Assembly: GCF_030441895.1 (NCBI RefSeq)
Contig: NZ_JARJAS010000005.1
Length of the DNA stretch: 64,000 nt
Direction: 5' to 3' (one strand)
Origin: Enterococcus_D entomosocium
GTDB taxonomy: Bacteria > Bacillota > Bacilli > Lactobacillales > Enterococcaceae
Part shown: positions 51,047 to 60,130 of the stretch, in pieces
Layout: each line of letters opens with the position of its first letter
Numbering within the stretch: the first letter of the stretch is position 1
The notes under the pieces: generated by a model
The model's input: only the letters and a program-made list of their open reading frames with translations
Databases searched by the model: none
Told to the model about the DNA's origin: nothing
Program-made: the position numbers and the translations under genes

Positions 51047-51155
51047 TGATGTCCCTTATACTGTGACTATGTTTATACCCAAGAAAGTGCTCGTTCTGAT
51101 GCGTTCATTCGTACAAATTGGCGAGGTTTACTAGAGTCTCACGAGGAGGAGAAAA

Positions 51156-52427
51156 ATGAAAAAACAAGTTTTGTTGCCATTATTACTGATACTATCCCTG
51201 ATTTCAGGATGTGGGACGATAAATTTAGCAAGTCCTGAGGAACTTTCTGAGCGCATCGGTGCCGCTTTAGATGCCGGTTGGGAGCATACCTATCATGCAG
51301 AAAATCTGACTTATGAGTTAAGTATTGAAAATCTCGAACTGATGATTCGAGGCAAAGAAGCAGAATTGGCCTTTCTAGAACAGGTCAATAGCAACTCAAA
51401 ACACAAGGCGGCATTCATTGAAAACACGGAAAAAATGATTCAACTCGCCCAAGAAGCGATCGAAGCTCGCTATCTGGATATGCCCAGTTGGGTTGCCGCT
51501 CGGAATGGTCGTATCGCAGCCTTACTTGCCATCCATGAGGAAAGCCCGATCATCGTCAGTAGACGAGCAAAATTGCAAGAATTATTCAACGAATACGAAG
51601 AGGATTTAGCACTAGTGACCGCTGGAGCAAACAATCCTCTTGCCGATAAAGAAGGAATTAATGAAGATACACGAGAAAAGCTTGGTTTGACACCTGATAC
51701 ACTTGAACGTTTACACCAACAAAGCGATGACCAAGAAATCGAGTGGCAGAGTGCTATTGATTTGGCGAACGGTGTGACCATGAATGTCTTTTCAACAAAA
51801 CATGAGCCAGTGGGGATTCTCACATTTACGAATGCTGGTGAGACCTACCCTTCCGCAATCACTTTGTTTAATGGGCAAACGACGGAAATCGTTCCCGAGA
51901 TAATGACTCCTTACGAAGCCGTTTCCGCTTATTTTTACGAAATTGCCGATGCAGTTTATGAAACGATTCCAGTCGGTTATCGATTTCTGGTTGAATCACT
52001 ATGGCTTGAACTGGAAAACGACAATCGTTTTCAATTTAGAACCTACGTGTTTGATAACGAAGTGACCGAGGAAACGATTTTAGCAGGGTTTCATTTCGCC
52101 CCGACTGTAGCAGCACGCTATGAGCGCGAAAACAATGCGACAGAACGAGAACGTGAAGCCTTTTTCCTCGTTAGAGCGCAAGGAAATCGTCGCTTTTATT
52201 CAAAACAAGAGATGGCAGAACTGTTAGAAACAGAAGGTTTCACTGCGGAGGAAACACAATGGGCACTAGAGACCCTTGACGTAGATTGGTATCGCCATGC
52301 TTTAGGGCGCGCCAATCAATCCCGCCGGGTGTTAGGGATCCGTCAAAGAAATATGGCCGCTCATCTTGAAGGGAACGGCTTCTTACCTGATGAGATCGAA
52401 TTTGCGATTGAAAACATGGAAAATTAG
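51156..52427 (+). CDS. Ltp-like surface lipoprotein B (423 aa)
   Basis: Lipobox LISGC puts the modified Cys at residue 19. The layout parallels lipoprotein A, with matching stretches such as LELMIRGKEAELAFLEQ, AARNGRIAALLAIHEESPII and LGLTPDTLERLHQQ. The C-terminal pair of Ltp-like repeats is more diverged (GFTAEETQWALETLDVDWYRHAL and GFLPDEIEFAIENM), but the spacing is kept. AGGAGGAG precedes the ATG. The two genes arose by duplication, and both products should sit on the outer face of the membrane. Confidence 0.78.
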   Translation: MKKQVLLPLLLILSLISGCGTINLASPEELSERIGAALDAGWEHTYHAENLTYELSIENLELMIRGKEAELAFLEQVNSNSKHKAAFIENTEKMIQLAQEAIEARYLDMPSWVAARNGRIAALLAIHEESPIIVSRRAKLQELFNEYEEDLALVTAGANNPLADKEGINEDTREKLGLTPDTLERLHQQSDDQEIEWQSAIDLANGVTMNVFSTKHEPVGILTFTNAGETYPSAITLFNGQTTEIVPEIMTPYEAVSAYFYEIADAVYETIPVGYRFLVESLWLELENDNRFQFRTYVFDNEVTEETILAGFHFAPTVAARYERENNATEREREAFFLVRAQGNRRFYSKQEMAELLETEGFTAEETQWALETLDVDWYRHALGRANQSRRVLGIRQRNMAAHLEGNGFLPDEIEFAIENMEN

Positions 52428-52476
52428 TATGTAGTGGACGAGACAGATCCCATTCCCCATTTTTTCTTAGCGTAAA

Positions 52477-52522
52477 CAAAAAACCGACCAATCTTCCTGT
52501 TTAAGATTGGCCGGTTTCTTTA
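52477..52522. terminator. Bidirectional terminator after lipoprotein B
   Basis: AAACCG-A-CCAATCTT pairs with AAGATTGG-C-CGGTTT; T-rich tract on the right, AAAAA on the left. It separates the lipoprotein gene from the convergent small membrane protein gene. Confidence 0.85.
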
Positions 52523-52747
52523 TTTTTTGGTTTTGATTGGTACCATGGCTTTGCGCCGATGCTGTTTCATTATTGCTTGAAGACCATAGACACCAACTCC
52601 GATAATTCCTGCAAAAGCCGAAAAAGCAATAAAAATCACAGGAGACGCCCCACTTTCTATTAATTGTTTCCCTTGGACAAAGAAAAATAAGCCCATGCTG
52701 ATCAATAATGCTAGAAATAGTGATTGTCCCGCCCCGTTTTTTTTCAT
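52520..52747 (-). CDS. Small membrane protein (75 aa)
   Basis: Two hydrophobic segments (LFLALLISMGLFFFVQG and VIFIAFSAFAGIIGVGVYGL) with a basic C-terminal tail. AAGGAGAG lies 6 bases upstream of ATG. No family is recognised. It lies between the convergent lipoprotein gene and the VOC gene on its own strand. Confidence 0.65.
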   Translation of the reverse strand: MKKNGAGQSLFLALLISMGLFFFVQGKQLIESGASPVIFIAFSAFAGIIGVGVYGLQAIMKQHRRKAMVPIKTKK

Positions 52748-52811
52748 GCTTGCTCTCCTTTTACTTGATTATAGGTTATTCTCTCATTTCAGGAATGAAA
52801 AAACCTCCATC

Positions 52812-53684
52812 TTAAGGCTGATTCTTTCTTTCGATGATCAGATTGATCCCATTCGGATCAGTCAAATGCAAGCGGCTGTCTGTTTCTAACTCATAAGAAA
52901 CGCCACTTGCCTTTAGATGACTTCGTAACGTAGAAAAAGCCAAAGCTGGCAAAACGATCGTAAAGTACGCTAAGCCTAGATCCTTTTCCTCCATAGCTGG
53001 AACATTTCTTCCCATCCAAATATTCGATCCGATATGGTGATGATACGAACCAGCAGCAAAAAACTTTGCTTGGCTACCAAAATCTGAAGTCAAATGCATG
53101 CCTAAAACTTCGGTGTAGAATTCTTCTGTTTTTGCCAGATCCGCCACTTTCAAATGGACATGCCCCACCGTGGTGCCAACTGGAAAAGTCGTTTGTGATC
53201 GGTCAGCGGCTCCCAGCACGCCTTGCGCGTCCATTTCGATAGTAACGCCTACGATCTCACCGTCTGCTCGAATATCCCATTCACTCTTCGGTTTGTCACG
53301 ATACACTTCGATCCCGTTTCCTTCTGGATCGGTCAGGTATAACGCTTCACTATACCCATGATCGCTAGCACCATCCAGAGGGGCTTTGGCCTCCAAATAA
53401 TGAATCAGCATATTTCCTAGGTCTTTACGGCTAGGCAAAAGAAACGCCGTATGGAAAAGTCCTGTTTTCCGTGTCAAAGGCAACGGATCACTTACCTTCT
53501 CTAGGACTAAAAGCTCTTGTGTCCCCACGCCCAATCGCGCGTGATCTACACTTTGCTCCAATAAAGTTAGGCCAATCACGTCCGAATAAAACCGGCTCAT
53601 TTTTTCCATATTCGCTACTTTTAAAACGACTTTGCCAATTGCGGCTGTTGCATCGATTTGATAGGTTGATTGAATCATTGTCAT
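52812..53684 (-). CDS. VOC family dioxygenase-like protein (CatE-like, 290 aa)
   Basis: Two tandem glyoxalase/bleomycin/dioxygenase modules of the catechol-2,3-dioxygenase type. Metal-ligand positions are visible in GLFHTAFLL, the first module ending LTDPEGNGIEVYRD, and GHVHLKVADLAKTEEFYTEVLG with HLTDPNGINLIIER in the second. It is probably an Fe or Mn dependent enzyme or thiol-adduct enzyme; substrate unknown. GAGGAA is 6 bases ahead of the ATG. Confidence 0.85.
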   Translation of the reverse strand: MTMIQSTYQIDATAAIGKVVLKVANMEKMSRFYSDVIGLTLLEQSVDHARLGVGTQELLVLEKVSDPLPLTRKTGLFHTAFLLPSRKDLGNMLIHYLEAKAPLDGASDHGYSEALYLTDPEGNGIEVYRDKPKSEWDIRADGEIVGVTIEMDAQGVLGAADRSQTTFPVGTTVGHVHLKVADLAKTEEFYTEVLGMHLTSDFGSQAKFFAAGSYHHHIGSNIWMGRNVPAMEEKDLGLAYFTIVLPALAFSTLRSHLKASGVSYELETDSRLHLTDPNGINLIIERKNQP

Positions 53685-53849
53685 CGCTATTTCCTCTTTT
53701 CTAAACAGTTAAGTTCACTTGTACCTTTAAGTATAACACTAACTTTTAGTAAGTAAATAAATCTGCTTGTTGAGGAAAGGATTCCTTGATCTCCCGTGAC
53801 TCCTTGTAACAAAGCTTTTCCTCATCAGTCACAATCAAAGACAGCTCGC

Positions 53850-54683
53850 TCACTTTTGCAATGCTTCAATCAGTGAAATGGCCGGCTGCATCGCTTCTTC
53901 GGTCGTCCCTTCTAACACAACATAACAAAATGGCTTGTATTCAGCGGTGATGGCCAATAGTTGTTGATAATCAATCCTTCCTTCTCCCAATGGCACTACC
54001 TTGATTTTACCATCGATTACTTGATAGTCCTTCAAGTGCAAGCAAACGATGGCATCACCAAAGCGGGAAAAAGCTTCCCTTGTCAAAGCGACTTGCTCTT
54101 GATAGTTCTTCGCCGTAATCAGATTGGTTGGATCAAAGATGATCCCTAAATAGTCAGACGGTACTCGTTCCAGCAATTCTTCGATTCGATCGATCGATGA
54201 TAGTGGATGATTCAAGCCCGCTTCAATCCCTAGCATCACTTGATGTCTCTTAGCCACTTGGACCAAACGCTTGATCACCTGAACCAAATCATCGAAAACG
54301 ATGTCACTGAAATTTTCCTCGGTATACCCCATATTTGGCAAAACCGAACCAGTTTCACTTGCAACCATAGCTGCATCAAAGTATTTGGCATGTGCGAGAT
54401 AGGTCTCGAATCTGGATAAAATCGCTTCCCGTTTTTCCAGATCAGGATGGATCAGATTACTATAACAACTCAATAAAGCGACCTGAACATAAGATTGACC
54501 AAAAACACGTTTGAAAAAGCGGCCTAAACCAGGGCTTAATTGCTCTGGCTCTGCCCATTGCGGGAAGGATTTATTTAATGCAAATTGAATGTTATGAATG
54601 TTTTTGGCGACAATTTTTTGCGCTAATTCTTCTGGGGACCCATAATTCTTTAAATCATGCCCCCGAACAGTTAGTTGAAACAT
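53850..54683 (-). CDS. Xylose isomerase-like TIM-barrel protein (sugar epimerase/isomerase, 277 aa)
   Basis: The protein matches the AP-endonuclease-2 / sugar phosphate isomerase superfamily, with metal-ligand candidates in LGIEAGLNHPLSS (Glu), IIFDPTNLI (Asp), VCLHLKD (His) and YVVLEGTTEE (Glu). ATG 54683 has AGGAG upstream. It lies at the downstream end of the pectin cluster, 115 bases past the solute-binding protein terminator, and may act on a released sugar. The exact reaction is unknown. Confidence 0.8.
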   Translation of the reverse strand: MFQLTVRGHDLKNYGSPEELAQKIVAKNIHNIQFALNKSFPQWAEPEQLSPGLGRFFKRVFGQSYVQVALLSCYSNLIHPDLEKREAILSRFETYLAHAKYFDAAMVASETGSVLPNMGYTEENFSDIVFDDLVQVIKRLVQVAKRHQVMLGIEAGLNHPLSSIDRIEELLERVPSDYLGIIFDPTNLITAKNYQEQVALTREAFSRFGDAIVCLHLKDYQVIDGKIKVVPLGEGRIDYQQLLAITAEYKPFCYVVLEGTTEEAMQPAISLIEALQK

Positions 54684-54713
54684 AGCTTCTCCTTTCTTCA
54701 CTGCTTTTGAAGC

Positions 54714-54759
54714 AAAAAGAAGACCAAGCAGCGAATCACTTCAACTGGTCTTGGTCTTC
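54714..54759 (-). terminator. Terminator after the solute-binding protein gene
   Basis: Arms GAAGACCAAG and CTTGGTCTTC around a 21-base loop, followed by TTTTTG on the minus strand. Confidence 0.8.
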
Positions 54760-54832
54760 CAATCATTCAGCAGTAGCGGCTCCTCACTTCATCCATTCCT
54801 TCTCAACAGATGATCAGAACCTTTTGTGACCT

Positions 54833-56326
54833 TTATTGTTGTGAACGATAATCTTCCGTGAACTCATCAATGATTTGCTGTCCACCATTTCTTAAGAAGG
54901 TTTCGATCGCTGTATCAAACCCATCGATCTCGATTTCCCCAGTCATATATTGGTAGTAAGCGTCTGAGATTCCTTCAATCAAGCTTGACCATGAACGATC
55001 ATAGGTTTCAGAGGTCAGCGATTGTGCAGGATTGATCACCGCAAATTCTTCATTTTCCCGAATCTTTTCATTGGCTAAGTTGACATAGGGGTTGCTTGAA
55101 GGGAAAACTGTTACTAATTCTGATGGACGAGACGAAGAAAATGGTTGTACTTCTTGTTGCCACTTCGTATCATCTAAACGGACATAGACACCCTCATCAT
55201 CAATTTCATAATGGACCCCTTCGATCCCTTGCGTCATCAAGGTAAACGGCTCTTCGTCCATCAAATCGTTGATAAATTTCAAAACAACACGTAAGTCTTC
55301 TTCGGTTTCAACATTGTTTTTCGGAATGGCTAACCAACCGCCCATTCCACCATTGGTATCAGAAAGGATACGACGTTCCACATTTTCATGGACGATATCA
55401 TTGATCAAGACCCATTCCATATGCTCTTCATCAGTACCAGCTGCATCATCAATGTAGTTACGTACTTCTTGCAAACCACTCAATACAATCCCACCACGAC
55501 CTTGAACGATATAGTTCTTCTGATCATTTTTCGCCATTACCGCAAAATCAGAATTCATCCAGCCGTTATCATAGATATTACGGAACCATTCCATTGCTTC
55601 TTTGTATTCTGGTTGCATAAAGGATGGCATCACTTCATCATCATCCGTGATCGTAAACCAATTGTCTGCACCAAAGTAACCTGAAAGTGAACGGAACCCA
55701 ACATTAAAGGACTCATCACGTTCAACGAATCCGACCGTGTCATCTACCCCATTGCCATCTGGGTCTCCTTCTGTAAAGGCTTGTGCCACAGCTGATAATT
55801 CTTCTAAAGTCGATGGCACGTCCAACCCTAAATTGTCTAACCAATCTTTTCTTACGAGGACACCATAACGAGCGATCGGTTTTAGAAACGGTACACCATA
55901 GATATGACCATCGATCCGAGAAGATTCTAAGCGATCCTCAGAAATTTCTGCCAGATTCGGAAACTCTTCTAAATAGGGTTCCACATCCCAGAACATTCCA
56001 GATGCTAGCGAACTACGGACGGTTGTGTTATTGATTTCTGTCAAACTTACGATATCTGCTAAAGAATTTGACGCTAATGCTGCATTCAAGCGTTCTGTTT
56101 TTGATGCGTCCGGCACCCATGTAAAGTCGATCTCGACCCCTGTATATTCTTCTAACTTTTGTGTTACATCCCCAGACGGAGGTGAAGCGGTATGCAGCAT
56201 TGCCATCCAAGAAATACTTGTTTTTTCATCACTTTCTGGTCCATCAGATGAACCTCCGCCATCGCCGCAGCCTGCTAAAAACAGTCCTGCACATAATAAT
56301 AAACTTGCTACTTTCAACTTTTTCAT
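54833..56326 (-). CDS. Extracellular solute-binding lipoprotein of a carbohydrate ABC importer (497 aa)
   Basis: Lipobox LAGC (Cys20), a Gly/Ser-rich linker, then an ABC carbohydrate-binding fold of the LplA/YtcQ size class. Features such as GVPFLKPIARYGVLVRKDWLDNLGLDVPSTLEEL and VGFVERDESF are typical of these long (about 500 aa) binding proteins that pair with LplB/LplC-type permeases. One such permease is at the window edge. It should catch pectin- or rhamnogalacturonan-derived oligosaccharides, judged from the neighbours. The gene starts 4 bases after the GH43 stop. Confidence 0.85.
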   Translation of the reverse strand: MKKLKVASLLLCAGLFLAGCGDGGGSSDGPESDEKTSISWMAMLHTASPPSGDVTQKLEEYTGVEIDFTWVPDASKTERLNAALASNSLADIVSLTEINNTTVRSSLASGMFWDVEPYLEEFPNLAEISEDRLESSRIDGHIYGVPFLKPIARYGVLVRKDWLDNLGLDVPSTLEELSAVAQAFTEGDPDGNGVDDTVGFVERDESFNVGFRSLSGYFGADNWFTITDDDEVMPSFMQPEYKEAMEWFRNIYDNGWMNSDFAVMAKNDQKNYIVQGRGGIVLSGLQEVRNYIDDAAGTDEEHMEWVLINDIVHENVERRILSDTNGGMGGWLAIPKNNVETEEDLRVVLKFINDLMDEEPFTLMTQGIEGVHYEIDDEGVYVRLDDTKWQQEVQPFSSSRPSELVTVFPSSNPYVNLANEKIRENEEFAVINPAQSLTSETYDRSWSSLIEGISDAYYQYMTGEIEIDGFDTAIETFLRNGGQQIIDEFTEDYRSQQ

Positions 56327-56329
56327 TCG

Positions 56330-57922
56330 TTACCCTTCTTTCTCTATTTTTAGGGAATCATCATCGAGCGGATCTTTCCCTTGATACTTAAAGTACGTAA
56401 AATCGGCATAGCTTCCAGCAAAGTGATCTAGATCATGGGCACTGATTCCAATGAAATTCCCTGTAAAACCACCAGACAAGAACTGGATGTTTTGCTTTTT
56501 AAAGGGATGCCACGTTTGTGATTGCCGATAGAACCATTCTGCTTCTAGATAAGAACCGACTACTTTCAATCCGATCGGCTCACTTGAAGCAGCGAGGGGC
56601 AATTTATCTGGGAACAAGTGAAATTCTCCTTCACAACACCGAATCAGACGAAGGATCTTGCCGTCTTTTTCATCATAAGTCACATAGAAAAACAAATTGT
56701 TTTCTTCGTTTAAGAACAGCGACAATCCAGCCATCTGATTAAACGATTGGGGGTGGTATTCCATCGCTGTTTCAGCTTCAAAACAAAAGTCTTGTTGACG
56801 AATCGCCAATATGTGCTTATGAAAGTTCGATTGCATCGATTCTCCGCCGATCAATCGCAAATACCCTGGTCGCTCACTCAGATTGCACCACTCTTCATTG
56901 GGCAGCAATCGTCTACCGTTCCATGCTTTTTGCAACGATCCTTTAAAGTCATCAATAAAAACAGCAGGTGATGCCCTTTGCTTCTGAGCGTCGCTAGCGA
57001 GCCTGATGGTTTGATCTGGGATCGTATCGTTATTGCTAAGACGCAGCCATCCTTCGTGATCCCAATAGACAGTTTGGAGTGCTGTCTCTCGTCCAAGGAT
57101 CGCTGCCCCTTCTACTGGCCGAGTCATCAAATAGCTCATGACCCATTCTCCTGATGGCGCAATCGTCAAACTGCCATGACCTGTACATTGAAATGGGGAA
57201 TCTTCGCGCTGATAGGCACGCATCATGGGAAAATGCGGATCTACTTCATAAGGCCCAGTGATGGTTTTACTACGACAAACCGTTACCGCATGACCTGCAC
57301 CCGTTCCTCCTTCTGCCGTCAGTAAGTAATAACACTCATTGTGGTAATAAAGATGTGGTGCTTCAGTCTTCGCCAGCTGGGTTCCAGAAAAAATTGGCAC
57401 TCTGTCACCGATCAATCGGCCTTGTACTTCAGAGTATTCTTGGAGCACGATCCCCACCGATTTATTTGGTGTATCCTTACGATAATCCCAAAGCGCATTC
57501 AATAACCAGATACGCCCCTCTTGATCATGAAACAAGGACGGATCAAAGCCACTACCATTTAAGTAAATGGGCTCACTCCATGGGCCATGAATCGTAGGAG
57601 CCGTGATGAGATAGTTTCGACAGTCTTTGAAGGGACGTGTCGTGTTGCGAACATTTGTATAGACACAATAGTATTGTCCGTTTGCGTAACTGATTTGCGG
57701 TGCCCAAATGCTGCAATTTGCTGTGTTACCTAATAAATCCACCTGATTGGTCAGAATATCTGTTTCATGGGACCAATTGACTAGATCTCGGGAACAGTAG
57801 ACCCGAATTCCTGGCAACCACTCAAAGGAAGAAACCGCTAAATAATAAGTATCCTCGACTTTTAAAATACTCGGATCAGGATGAAACCCTCTTAAAATCG
57901 GATTATTGATCATTGCCTTCAT
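56330..57922 (-). CDS. GH43 glycoside hydrolase (beta-xylosidase / arabinofuranosidase type, 530 aa)
   Basis: The N-terminal five-bladed propeller has the GH43 Asp in RGFHPDPSILKV, the second acid in GSGFDPSLFHD and the Glu in AKTEAPHLYY. A C-terminal beta-sandwich of about 190 residues is the usual XynB-type extension. No signal peptide is seen, so it works in the cytoplasm, removing arabinose, xylose or galactose side groups. The ATG overlaps the preceding stop as ATGA with AGGAGGGG upstream. Confidence 0.88.
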   Translation of the reverse strand: MKAMINNPILRGFHPDPSILKVEDTYYLAVSSFEWLPGIRVYCSRDLVNWSHETDILTNQVDLLGNTANCSIWAPQISYANGQYYCVYTNVRNTTRPFKDCRNYLITAPTIHGPWSEPIYLNGSGFDPSLFHDQEGRIWLLNALWDYRKDTPNKSVGIVLQEYSEVQGRLIGDRVPIFSGTQLAKTEAPHLYYHNECYYLLTAEGGTGAGHAVTVCRSKTITGPYEVDPHFPMMRAYQREDSPFQCTGHGSLTIAPSGEWVMSYLMTRPVEGAAILGRETALQTVYWDHEGWLRLSNNDTIPDQTIRLASDAQKQRASPAVFIDDFKGSLQKAWNGRRLLPNEEWCNLSERPGYLRLIGGESMQSNFHKHILAIRQQDFCFEAETAMEYHPQSFNQMAGLSLFLNEENNLFFYVTYDEKDGKILRLIRCCEGEFHLFPDKLPLAASSEPIGLKVVGSYLEAEWFYRQSQTWHPFKKQNIQFLSGGFTGNFIGISAHDLDHFAGSYADFTYFKYQGKDPLDDDSLKIEKEG

Positions 57923-58365
57923 GCAACCCCTCCTTGTTTGCTGACTGTGTCCGTTGTTTTTTTGTTGTGTCGGTCATCACGATGGAGAAAACAAAAACCC
58001 GCCGCTAAAAAGAAACAAAAGGCAATCGGAAAAGCGATCATTTGACTACCAATCAATGTCACAACACCAGTCAAAAAATAAAGAACACACGCTTGTTTTC
58101 GATAATTACGATAGCGAACCAGCATCGTCGCCACTGAAACTAATATCAGGAGTGTCAACAGCGTGAAGCCAAACCAAGCACCGAGTGTTTGAAATTGCGC
58201 CAATGCTGCTTCTGCCGTCATTTGCTTCAGTACAGTGGGAAACGCACGTTGAAAGATCTCTTCGAACTGCTGGACAGTCATTTGATTGATCGCCAAGGAA
58301 AAGCCGCCCATCAACACCAGAGCGAGAACCATCCCGATCCAGCCAGACCATTTTGCCTTGCTCAT
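57919..58365 (-). CDS. Small membrane protein inside the pectin operon (148 aa)
   Basis: Three or four membrane spans: WSGWIGMVLALVLMGGFSLAIN, WFGFTLLTLLILVSVATMLV, VLYFLTGVVTLIGSQMIAF and AFCFFLAAGFCFL, with an external helix between the first two. This layout is like DUF4064-type proteins, but the match is weak. It overlaps both neighbours by four bases (ATGA), so it is truly part of the operon. Its role among cytoplasmic sugar hydrolases is unclear. Confidence 0.7.
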   Translation of the reverse strand: MSKAKWSGWIGMVLALVLMGGFSLAINQMTVQQFEEIFQRAFPTVLKQMTAEAALAQFQTLGAWFGFTLLTLLILVSVATMLVRYRNYRKQACVLYFLTGVVTLIGSQMIAFPIAFCFFLAAGFCFLHRDDRHNKKTTDTVSKQGGVA

Positions 58366-59279
58366 TTTTCTATCACTCCTTCGAAAGTCACCCATTCAGG
58401 ACGTTTGGGGCTTGTTTGGTAACAACACATTCGCTCCGTGAACGCGACCGTTTGGTGGCTTGCTGTTTTTCCCCAATCAGACCATCCGCAAGGGGCGAGC
58501 TGTTGATCAAAGCAGCAGGATAAAAAGGTGACTTTGGCGTCATTACGCCAAGGGCGACCTAGATAATAGGCTTTGTCCCCTGTCACCCGACACCGATCGA
58601 AGGTTAACCCGCTTGCTTGTTTGCTAGTTGAGGCAGCAGTTACGTAGTTTGTTTGTGGTGTATTTTTACAATGCAGGCGACACTCTTCAAAGGTGACGGA
58701 ACCACCGCCAAAAATAAAATCGACTGTTCCACTGATCCTGCAATGCAAAAACAAACTCTGTTGTTGGTCAAAGATTGTTTTTCGCCAAGGACTGATCATT
58801 GGTTCGCCTTCTTTGGTATATTTTGGCAATGGACCCAGACACAAGGTATCTTGAAAAGCATCGAGATGACAGCGTTCGAAGCGAATGTCATCCCCTTCGA
58901 TATAGACGGCAACTGCTTGCCCGACTGCTTGCCCATACCCTGCGTCATTGATGATGGTCAGGTTTTTTACAAAGACTTCTCGGCTATTGATAAAGAGCGT
59001 CGCTGTTTGAAAGGTTCCTCTTTTTTGCCCATTTTCATCGGTTTGCTCGGCAGCCAAGTGGTAGCATAAGAACGTGTGGGGTTCCGCGATCAACGTAAGC
59101 TGGTTTTTATAGATTTTCACCTGTTCTTGATACACGCCAGAGGCGATCGTGATCTCACAAGGTGCGTTTAAGGCTTCAGCAGCCAACACGGCTGCTTGGA
59201 TACTCATAAAATCACCCTTTTGCGGCTCTTTACTAACCTTTAGCTTGATAGGAGGTGTTGTTTTAGAAATTCGATCCAC
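58362..59279 (-). CDS. Pectin methylesterase, family CE8 (305 aa)
   Basis: A right-handed beta-helix with all CE8 landmarks: GQAVAVYIEGDDIRFERC, the first catalytic Asp in AFQDTL, the second in GTVDFIFGGGSV and the Arg in YLGRPW. The N-terminal KVSKEPQKGDFMSIQAAV corresponds to the family motif around GDFxTIQAA and supports a start ahead of it; GTG 59279 is the best candidate though not certain. It overlaps the esterase gene by 40 bases. There is no signal peptide, so it removes methyl groups from imported oligogalacturonides inside the cell, an uncommon site for CE8. Confidence 0.87.
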   Translation of the reverse strand: MDRISKTTPPIKLKVSKEPQKGDFMSIQAAVLAAEALNAPCEITIASGVYQEQVKIYKNQLTLIAEPHTFLCYHLAAEQTDENGQKRGTFQTATLFINSREVFVKNLTIINDAGYGQAVGQAVAVYIEGDDIRFERCHLDAFQDTLCLGPLPKYTKEGEPMISPWRKTIFDQQQSLFLHCRISGTVDFIFGGGSVTFEECRLHCKNTPQTNYVTAASTSKQASGLTFDRCRVTGDKAYYLGRPWRNDAKVTFLSCCFDQQLAPCGWSDWGKTASHQTVAFTERMCCYQTSPKRPEWVTFEGVIEK

Positions 59280-60130
59280 TGCGCTCTCATCTCCTTGGTT
59301 TCTTCATGACCACCTGGCAAGCAACACGCCTGCCAATGCTCCTTGTAGCCTATTGCTTCATAATGCTGCCCGACCTGCTGATCCAAACGAGCGACGCCGC
59401 TTGAGGGGCAGCCACGATCCTCTTTGCCAACCAAACTCAAACGCGGGCGTGGTGCGATCTGTTTTTGGATCGCCGCAGTCGTAAAGTCTTTCAACACATT
59501 AGGAACATAATAGTAAAACCCATGTTTGCTTAGCCGGTCCTCTTTGATCAATGCTTGATAGTCCACTTGTGCTGCCATGTCCACCACCACTGATATCCGT
59601 TCATCTAGCGCTGCCAACCACCAGCTCATCAAGCCCCCCATAGAAAGTCCCAATGTGGCGATAGCGGAATGTTTCACTTCTTTACGGGAAGCAAGATAGG
59701 TTAAAAACTGTTGATTGTCATAGATTCGTTGTCCCCATAATGTTTTGCCTTGCAACAGAAACCGCTTGTAGCTATCATTCTCACCGTTTTTTCGTTCGCC
59801 AAAGCCCCACATGTCGATCACACCAACGGCGACGCCCAGCTTCATAAATGCAGCGAATAGGCTTTCTTTTTGCATATACGGCGGACTTTGTCGCAGTTCT
59901 TCTTTCCCCATCGTGAAGTCGCCGCCATGAGAATGATTGAACAAAACGAGTGGAGCAGGTTGCTGAGAGCTGGGATAAGCAAAGTATGCAGGGACATCCT
60001 CTTCTTGATTTAATCGTAGAAGTAAATGTTCCAAGGTATAATTTTGCACCTGCTCTTTTGTTTGCTGAACCACTTGTGGTGCAACTTTCATATCAGGACC
60101 TAGCAGCTGAAGTAATTGAGGATTTCTCAC
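59240..60130 (-). CDS. Alpha/beta hydrolase, acetyl-esterase-like (296 aa)
   Basis: Nucleophile elbow GLSMGGLM (Ser), an acid candidate in LVGKEDRGCP and the catalytic His in PGGHEETKEM. The oxyanion part is VLFNHSHGGDF. It has the size and order of dienelactone-hydrolase or acetyl-xylan-esterase-type enzymes. No signal peptide. In this operon a role in removing acetyl groups from pectin oligosaccharides is likely but inferred. Its ATG overlaps the GH28 stop by 4 bases. Confidence 0.8.
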   Translation of the reverse strand: MRNPQLLQLLGPDMKVAPQVVQQTKEQVQNYTLEHLLLRLNQEEDVPAYFAYPSSQQPAPLVLFNHSHGGDFTMGKEELRQSPPYMQKESLFAAFMKLGVAVGVIDMWGFGERKNGENDSYKRFLLQGKTLWGQRIYDNQQFLTYLASRKEVKHSAIATLGLSMGGLMSWWLAALDERISVVVDMAAQVDYQALIKEDRLSKHGFYYYVPNVLKDFTTAAIQKQIAPRPRLSLVGKEDRGCPSSGVARLDQQVGQHYEAIGYKEHWQACCLPGGHEETKEMRAQWIEFLKQHLLSS

